Assembly (NCBI GenBank): GCA_013335425.1
Contig: JAAXVQ010000158.1
Span: 1 to 5,628 of the forward strand
Direction: 5' to 3'
DNA length: 5,628 nucleotides
DNA from: Candidatus Firestoneibacteriota bacterium
GTDB lineage: Bacteria > Oederibacteriota > JAAXVQ01
Shown: piece after piece, positions 1 through 4,031 of the stretch
Position numbering within the stretch: the stretch's first letter is position 1
How the letters are laid out: every line of letters starts with the position of its first letter
The notes under the pieces: model-generated
What the model saw: only the letters and a program-made list of their open reading frames with translations
What the model was told of the DNA's origin: nothing
Databases searched by the model: none
Made by a program: the position numbers and the translations under genes

Positions 1-761
1 TGGCCGAAGCACCCGACCGGCGCGCCTTCCTGTCCGCCCTCGGTGCGTCCGCGATCGTCCCGGCGGTCGCTCCGGGGATCGCCCCGGCGGTCGCCCGCTG
101 CCGCCTGATCCCCATCGGCTCCAATTTGCCGGCGGTCGGCAAAAGCTATAACCGCGCCGATTTTCGCCGGAAGCTGGGTTATCAGGAGAAAGACTTTGTG
201 GTGGGCTTTTTCGGTTTCGCCAACGCGCCCAAGGGCTTGGAAACCCTGCTGGCGGCCCTGCGGCAGTTGAAGGCTTCTTTTCCCGGGCTGCGCTTGCTGC
301 TGCTCTCGCAGCTCTCGGATTCGATCGGGTATCAGCGCCGCCTAAAACACGACTTGAAAGTTACCGGCCTGGCCGACATCACCCTCAACCCCGAGTACAC
401 GGAACCGCGCCTGGCCGCGGAAATGCTGGCCGCGGCCGATTGCGCCGTGCTGCCTTTTATCGACGGTGTTTCCGTGAAACGCGGAAGTCTCATGGCCTGC
501 TTGGCGCAGGGACTGCCCGTGGTCACCACCACGCCGGTGCGCGGGGAAGTGGACGAATTCCAAGACGGGGTCAACATGCGTTTGGTTCCGCCCCGGGATG
601 TCAAAGCCCTGACCAACGCCGTTCGGGAATTGGTGCAGGACGCGGACCTGCGCGCGCGCCTGGCCCTGGGGGCTTGGGATTTGGCGCGCCGCTTTTCCTG
701 GGAAGACATTGCCCGGCGTCAACTGGCTCTGTTCGAAGAAGTCTTGGAGGAAAACCGGTGA
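1..761 (+). CDS. GT4-type glycosyltransferase, C-terminal part (5' end outside window)
   Basis: This frame is open to the left edge, with its first full codon at 3 and 252 codons before TGA at 759-761, so the N-terminal acceptor-binding domain is missing. Numbering from base 3, an IPIGSN motif (residues 36-41) marks the hinge between the two Rossmann lobes of a GT-B enzyme. GFFGFANAPKGLETLL (68-83) is the start of the nucleotide-sugar-binding lobe. DGVSVKRGSLM (154-164) followed by ACLAQGLPVVTT is the variant donor-binding loop found in a GT4 subgroup that lacks the usual EGFG motif. The end carries the RFSWEDIARR helix common in GT4 proteins. The likely role is cytoplasmic transfer of a sugar from an activated donor to a growing glycan; donor and acceptor cannot be read from the sequence. 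The stop overlaps the next gene's start. The Ala/Pro/Val-rich stretch at residues 17-32 is encoded by a short repeat (51-98). A TTG at 126 is an internal Leu codon, not the start, because the conserved hinge motif begins upstream of it. Confidence 0.85.
   Translation, partial: AEAPDRRAFLSALGASAIVPAVAPGIAPAVARCRLIPIGSNLPAVGKSYNRADFRRKLGYQEKDFVVGFFGFANAPKGLETLLAALRQLKASFPGLRLLLLSQLSDSIGYQRRLKHDLKVTGLADITLNPEYTEPRLAAEMLAAADCAVLPFIDGVSVKRGSLMACLAQGLPVVTTTPVRGEVDEFQDGVNMRLVPPRDVKALTNAVRELVQDADLRARLALGAWDLARRFSWEDIARRQLALFEEVLEENR
51..98 (+). repeat. Two tandem imperfect 24-bp repeats inside the glycosyltransferase gene
   Basis: Copy 1 (51-74) and copy 2 (75-98) match at 19 of 24 positions. Both contain the core CCGGCGGTCGC (60-70 and 84-94), and CCGGCGGTCG occurs again at 129-138. 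The period is a multiple of three, so the repeat adds two related eight-residue units (AIVPAVAP, then GIAPAVAR) in frame just before the interdomain hinge. It may be a small duplication within the coding sequence; simple GC-rich codon bias is an alternative. Confidence 0.5.
746..750 (+). promoter_or_regulatory. Ribosome binding site GGAGG deciding the GTG start at 758
   Basis: GGAGG lies inside the end of the upstream glycosyltransferase gene, seven bases before GTG at 758. This is ideal Shine-Dalgarno spacing and supports the GTG over the in-frame ATG at 779. Confidence 0.75.
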
Positions 762-2227
762 AACGCTGGATCGACCCCATGCAATCCGAAATTGCGCTCA
801 TCGACCCCGCGGGTTTTTCCCAAGCTTTGAAGCGCCGCCGTCCGGGGCGCAAGCTCTTTCCGCACATGGGACTGGGTTATGTGGCCGCGGCCCTGGAGCG
901 CAACGGCGAACGCGTACAGGTCTTGGACGCCGGGGTGGCCACCCACCGGGAGCTGCAACGCTTCCTTTCCCAGAGCGTCAAGCTCTGCGGCATCACCGCC
1001 GTGAGCTTCACGTTTCGCGAGGCGTTGATCGCGGCCCGCGCCGTGAAGCAGCGCCACCCTGGGGTTCCCGTGATCCTCGGCGGGCCGCATGTGTCCATTG
1101 ATCCGGTCGGCTGCCTGGACGATGCGGCCGTGGATTATGCCCTGCAGGGCGAGGGAGAAGAGGTCTTGATCGATTTTCTGGAAGTGCTCAAGCGCAGCCC
1201 CAACCCGGCGCCGGAGGTGCTCGCCAGCATCCCCGGGTTGGTGTACCGGGACGGCCGGCGCATCTGCGTGCAGCCGCCCGCGCCGCGCCTGCAGGCGTTG
1301 GACGAATTGCCGTACCCGGCCTGGCACCTGTTTGCCATGGAGCGCTACCAACAGCACCCGGTGCTGACGAGCCGCGGCTGCCCCATGGATTGCGCGTTTT
1401 GCGCCGTGGACGCGATTTGGGGGCGTTCCTGGGTGCACCGCGACCCGGCGCAGGTGGTCTCCGAGATCGCCTGGCTGGTCAAGCAGTGGGGGAAAAAACT
1501 CATCCACATCAACGACGACAACCTCACCATGAACATCCGACACGTCGAGGGGTTTTGCGACGCACTGCTGGAGCAGCGCCTCGAGGTCGACTGGGTGGCG
1601 CAGGGCGTGCGGGCGGACGCTTTGACGCCGGAACTGCTGCGCAAAATGCGCCGGGCCGGGTGTCACCGCGTTTCGCTGGGCATCGAGTCCGTGGCTCCGG
1701 AAGTGCTGGAGGCCATCGGCAAGAAAGAGACCGTGGAGGAAATCGCGCGGGCCGTGCGTCTGTGCCGCGAGGCCGGCATTCAGGTTTTAGGCATGTTCAT
1801 GGTGGGCAACCCCGGGGACCGCGAGGAAACCGTGGCCGCCTCGATCCGTTTCGCCAAGGAGAGCGGCATCGACCTGCCGGCGTTTTACATGGCCATTCCC
1901 TACCCGAAAACGCGCCTATGGGAGCACGCCCGCACCGAGGGGCATTTCTTAAACGACGATTACCTGGCGTTCACCCACATGAGTACGGAGCCGGTTTTTG
2001 AGACGCCCGCGTTCCCGGCGGAAGCCCGGCGCCGCGCGTATGCCCAAGCCGCCAAGTTCTGCCGCCGCCAATACCGGCGTTACCACTTGACGTTCTGGTG
2101 GCCCGGGCGGTTGTTGCGGCGGAACCGGTACGAATTAATTTTAGAATTGAGTCTCTACGGGAAAGTCCTGCTCTGGCCTTTTAAGGCGCTCTGGCGCCGA
2201 ATGGCCGCAGCGGGCGAGAGGGGGTAG
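758..2227 (+). CDS. B12-binding-domain radical SAM protein, glycan cluster
   Basis: The product is 489 residues from GTG 758. The N-terminal part (about 11-140) looks like the Rossmann-type cobalamin-binding domain of B12-radical SAM enzymes: IALIDPAG, then the PHMGLGYVAAALERNG helix, VLDAG, GGPHVSID (108-115) and QGEGE (130-134). The radical SAM core (about 200-400) has the CxxxCxxC iron-sulfur motif with C208, C212 and C215, then NDDN (252-255), GIES (308-311) and MVGNPGD (348-354). These are typical of the Elp3/MiaB-like fold that cleaves S-adenosylmethionine. The classical cobalamin ligand motif DxHxxG is not seen, so cofactor binding may be base-off or absent. The C-terminal 55 residues are basic and aromatic. 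The gene overlaps the upstream stop as GTGA and sits six bases before another glycosyltransferase, which suggests a modification step (methylation, rearrangement or C-C bond chemistry) on a glycan or lipid carrier. Substrate is unknown. Family assignment is firm; function is inference. Confidence 0.9.
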   Translation: MKRWIDPMQSEIALIDPAGFSQALKRRRPGRKLFPHMGLGYVAAALERNGERVQVLDAGVATHRELQRFLSQSVKLCGITAVSFTFREALIAARAVKQRHPGVPVILGGPHVSIDPVGCLDDAAVDYALQGEGEEVLIDFLEVLKRSPNPAPEVLASIPGLVYRDGRRICVQPPAPRLQALDELPYPAWHLFAMERYQQHPVLTSRGCPMDCAFCAVDAIWGRSWVHRDPAQVVSEIAWLVKQWGKKLIHINDDNLTMNIRHVEGFCDALLEQRLEVDWVAQGVRADALTPELLRKMRRAGCHRVSLGIESVAPEVLEAIGKKETVEEIARAVRLCREAGIQVLGMFMVGNPGDREETVAASIRFAKESGIDLPAFYMAIPYPKTRLWEHARTEGHFLNDDYLAFTHMSTEPVFETPAFPAEARRRAYAQAAKFCRRQYRRYHLTFWWPGRLLRRNRYELILELSLYGKVLLWPFKALWRRMAAAGERG

Positions 2228-2230
2228 GGG
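2216..2230 (+). promoter_or_regulatory. Purine-rich ribosome binding region before the second glycosyltransferase
   Basis: GAGAGGGGG (2216-2224) lies nine bases before ATG 2234, partly within the end of the radical SAM gene. A second AGGGG at 2226-2230 is only three bases from the ATG, probably too close to act alone. This supports translation starting at 2234. Confidence 0.5.
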
Positions 2231-2233
2231 CGC

Positions 2234-3388
2234 ATGGGCAAATGGGTATTGCTGGACGGGCGGCCGGCGCAGGGCAAACGCCGGGGCATGGGCGTCTACG
2301 TCACGCGTTTGGTGGAGTCATTGGCCAAACTGCCGGACGCTCCGGCCATCAAGGTGGCCCTGGACAAAAACGCCGGCGCTGATCCCTGGGCTCCGGAATT
2401 GGCGGTGGAACGCCTCTGGGACGGCGCGGCGAATGCGCCCCGCTGGGAACAGTCCGTGCTCCCGGCGCTGGCTGAAAAAAACGGAGCCGCGTTGGTGCAC
2501 CACACGGCCAACACCGCGGCTTGGAAAAGCCGGGTGCCCTGTGTGGTGACCGTGCACGACGCCATTTTTCTGCGCAGCCTCTTTTCGATTTCCGACCGCT
2601 GGTACCCCCGCCAGGTGGCGGCTTACCTGTATTACCGCTTCGGCGTGGGGCGCGGGGCGCGGCGGGCGCGGCTGGTTTTAACCGATTCGAATTACTCGCG
2701 CGAGGAGTTGATCCGCAAGCTGAACCTCGACCCGGTCCGCGTGCGCGCCATACACCTGGCCGAACCCTTTGAGGCCGCCGCTCTGCCCGAGAACGAACTC
2801 GACGAGGTGCTGGGCGGCTTGGGCGTCCGGCGTCCCTATGTGCTGGGCTTGGGCGCCATCGACCGGCGCAAGAACACGGCCAATTTGGTCCGCGCTTATG
2901 CCCGCCTGCCGCGTTCGGCTGCGCCCCAGCTGGTACTGGCGGGTTTTGAAAAATTAAAATACTCGGAAGTCCCTCAAATCATCCGCGAGTGGAACCTGGA
3001 AACACGGGTTAAGATCTTCGGTTACCTGGAAGAGAGGCAACTGGCGGCGCTTTTCCAGGGCGCCGCGGTGTTTGCCTATCCTTCTCTGGAGGAAGGGTTC
3101 GGCCTGCCGCTGTTGCAGGCGTTTTTGCACGGCATTCCCGTGATTACCACCCGCAACGGATCTTTGGCCGAGGTGGCCGGGGAGGGCGCCCGTTTCGTGG
3201 ATCCGTTGGATTTGCGGGCTATGAGCCGGGAAATGATGACCTTGCTGACCGACACCACCGAATCGCATCGCCTGGCGTTGGCAGGCTATATGCAAGCCAA
3301 GAAGTTCAGTTGGGAAAACACCGCGCGTCAGACGGCTGACGCCTACCGGCAAGCCTGGGGCGATTTACCGGGAGAAGGGAAAAGGTGA
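2234..3388 (+). CDS. GT4-type glycosyltransferase, complete
   Basis: The product is 384 residues, a usual length for GT4 enzymes of the GT-B fold, and the overall pattern resembles mannosyltransferase-like members (WbaZ/MtfB type). The N-terminal lobe starts with WVLLDGRPAQGKRRGMGVYV, containing the glycine-rich acceptor-side loop, and has VHDAIF at 107-112. The C-terminal lobe starts near PYVLGLGAIDRRKN (201-214), whose basic residues usually contact the donor phosphates. LVLAGFEKLKY, KIFGYLEERQLAALFQGA and YPSLEEGFGLPLLQA (282-296) follow in the expected order. In the EX7E motif the first glutamate is E287, but the second is glutamine, Q295 (codon CAG at 3116-3118). The C-terminal KFSWENTARQ helix parallels the RFSWEDIARR helix of the first transferase, as expected for the shared family. 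ATG 2234 is chosen because the conserved LLDGR strand begins directly after it. The likely job is adding a sugar, plausibly mannose or a similar hexose, to a polysaccharide or O-antigen intermediate at the cytoplasmic membrane face. The exact donor is not determinable. Confidence 0.9.
   Translation: MGKWVLLDGRPAQGKRRGMGVYVTRLVESLAKLPDAPAIKVALDKNAGADPWAPELAVERLWDGAANAPRWEQSVLPALAEKNGAALVHHTANTAAWKSRVPCVVTVHDAIFLRSLFSISDRWYPRQVAAYLYYRFGVGRGARRARLVLTDSNYSREELIRKLNLDPVRVRAIHLAEPFEAAALPENELDEVLGGLGVRRPYVLGLGAIDRRKNTANLVRAYARLPRSAAPQLVLAGFEKLKYSEVPQIIREWNLETRVKIFGYLEERQLAALFQGAAVFAYPSLEEGFGLPLLQAFLHGIPVITTRNGSLAEVAGEGARFVDPLDLRAMSREMMTLLTDTTESHRLALAGYMQAKKFSWENTARQTADAYRQAWGDLPGEGKR
3370..3385 (+). 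promoter_or_regulatory. Ribosome binding region for the cyclic-nucleotide-binding gene
   Basis: A purine run ends in AAAAGG six bases before ATG 3392, with stronger GGGAG and AAGGG elements at 3370-3379. The spacing favours ATG 3392 over the in-frame ATG at 3398. The region overlaps the last codons of the upstream transferase, which fits translational coupling. Confidence 0.5.
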
Positions 3389-3391
3389 ACC

Positions 3392-3865
3392 ATGGACATG
3401 ATCCGCAGCATTCTTAAAACCAACAGTCTTTTTACCCATTTTTCCGACGCGGAATTGACGGATTTTCTGCAGCTTTGCGAACGCCAGGCCGTGTCTAAAG
3501 GCGGAGTCGTTTTTTCGGAAAACGCCGAGGACGACGGGGCGGTCTATTTTATTGAAGCCGGCATCATCAAGATCATCAAGCGCGCCCAGGACCAGCGGCA
3601 GGTGTTGGCCATGTTCGGTTTGGGCAACGTCTTCGGGGAAATGTCCTTTTTAAACCCCGGGCCGCGCTCGGCCACGGCCACGGCCGATGAGGACGTGATT
3701 GTGCATAAACTCCTGCCCACGCGCCTGAGCGAACTTGAACAACAGTCTCCGGGCACGGCCATTAAATTGTACAAGGTTTTTATCCTTAAACTGGTCGCGC
3801 GTCTGCGCCAGACCGACGATGCCTTGATGAAAAAAAGCCGAGAAGTCGGCATTATCGTTACGTAA
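3392..3865 (+). CDS. Stand-alone cyclic-nucleotide-binding domain protein
   Basis: The product is 157 residues and almost entirely one cNMP-binding (CRP-type) beta-barrel domain. LFTHFSDAELTDFL (13-26) is the N-terminal helical cap. GGVVFSENAEDDGAVYFIEAGIIKI (37-61) gives the first strands. The phosphate-binding cassette is FGEMSFLNPGPRSATATA (81-98), with both signature residues, E83 (ribose hydroxyl) and R92 (cyclic phosphate), so ligand binding is likely. After the barrel comes a helix of about 35 residues (LYKVFILKLVARLRQTDDAL), like the CRP dimerisation helix. The protein then stops with no helix-turn-helix, kinase or channel segment, and no signal peptide. It starts three bases after the glycosyltransferase stop and is the last gene before the intergenic gap. 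It may sense a cyclic nucleotide and act through protein contact, perhaps on the glycan machinery; this is inference. The ligand (cAMP, cGMP or other) cannot be told. Confidence 0.88.
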   Translation: MDMIRSILKTNSLFTHFSDAELTDFLQLCERQAVSKGGVVFSENAEDDGAVYFIEAGIIKIIKRAQDQRQVLAMFGLGNVFGEMSFLNPGPRSATATADEDVIVHKLLPTRLSELEQQSPGTAIKLYKVFILKLVARLRQTDDALMKKSREVGIIVT

Positions 3866-3906
3866 GGTTTCCACCCAACCGGTGCGGGTACCGAGTTTCA
3901 GCCGTG

Positions 3907-3927
3907 CCTGCCGGCACCCCCGGCGGG
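3907..3927 (+). terminator. GC-rich hairpin, possible weak terminator after the glycan operon
   Basis: CCTGCCGG (3907-3914) can pair with CCGGCGGG (3920-3927) to make an eight-pair stem, including one G-U pair, around a five-base CACCC loop. It lies 41 bases after the stop of the cyclic-nucleotide gene and upstream of the dnaX promoter, the right place for a terminator. It is followed by GGCCCGGGCGGGG instead of a T-tract, so it does not meet the standard intrinsic-terminator pattern. In DNA this GC-rich it may be chance. Confidence 0.25.
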
Positions 3928-3954
3928 GCCCGGGCGGGGCGCTCCCACAAGTTC

Positions 3955-3983
3955 TTGACGCCCACAGACCCACCGTGTAGAAT
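3955..3983 (+). promoter_or_regulatory. Sigma-70-like promoter for dnaX
   Basis: TTGACG (3955-3960) and TAGAAT (3978-3983) are separated by exactly 17 bases, and each differs from the consensus -35 and -10 at one position. A start site near 3990 would give a leader of about 40 bases before ATG 4032. The position, between a closed operon and a housekeeping gene, supports it. There is no extended -10 TGn. Confidence 0.7.
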
Positions 3984-4020
3984 GACCTCCCGTTTGACCT
4001 GAGCAGCTAATCCGTTTTTC

Positions 4021-4026
4021 AAGGGG
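4021..4026 (+). promoter_or_regulatory. Ribosome binding site AAGGGG of dnaX
   Basis: AAGGGG lies five bases before ATG 4032, slightly close but functional spacing. It favours this ATG over the in-frame one at 4047. Confidence 0.6.
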
Positions 4027-4031
4027 CAAGC

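Noticed and set aside
440..757. Upstream in-frame extension of the radical SAM frame
   Set aside because: It would overlap the conserved end of the first glycosyltransferase by over 300 bases and encodes an Arg/Gly-rich stretch unlike any domain. GTG 758 has a proper ribosome binding site.
719..1666. Open frame on the - strand (315 codons) opposite the radical SAM gene
   Set aside because: It is a shadow of the radical SAM gene with no family motif and a His/Arg/Gln-rich composition typical of GC-rich antisense frames.
2087..2147. TTGACG (2087-2092) and TAGAAT (2142-2147) as an internal promoter for the second glycosyltransferase
   Set aside because: The two hexamers are 49 bases apart, and neither has a partner at 16-18 bases.
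2475..2481. A7 in the second glycosyltransferase with the heptamer A AAA AAC, a slippery-type sequence
   Set aside because: The -1 frame runs on to 2772 without an early stop or meaningful domain, and a product cut in the N-terminal lobe would be useless. Probably chance.
3830..3836. A7 near the end of the cyclic-nucleotide gene whose -1 frame stays open to a TGA at 4000-4002
   Set aside because: The phase (ATG AAA AAA AGC) is not a proper X XXY YYZ heptamer, and the extension is a Pro/Arg-rich translation of intergenic DNA overlapping the dnaX promoter.
3994..3999. TTGACC as a second -35 element upstream of dnaX
   Set aside because: No -10-like hexamer follows at a workable distance; the sequence there is TTTTTC running into the ribosome binding site.
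3866..4031. Possible SRP RNA (ffs) or tRNA gene, often found near dnaX
   Set aside because: The gap lacks the conserved GGAAGG tetraloop region of SRP RNA and has no tRNA T-loop or cloverleaf pattern.
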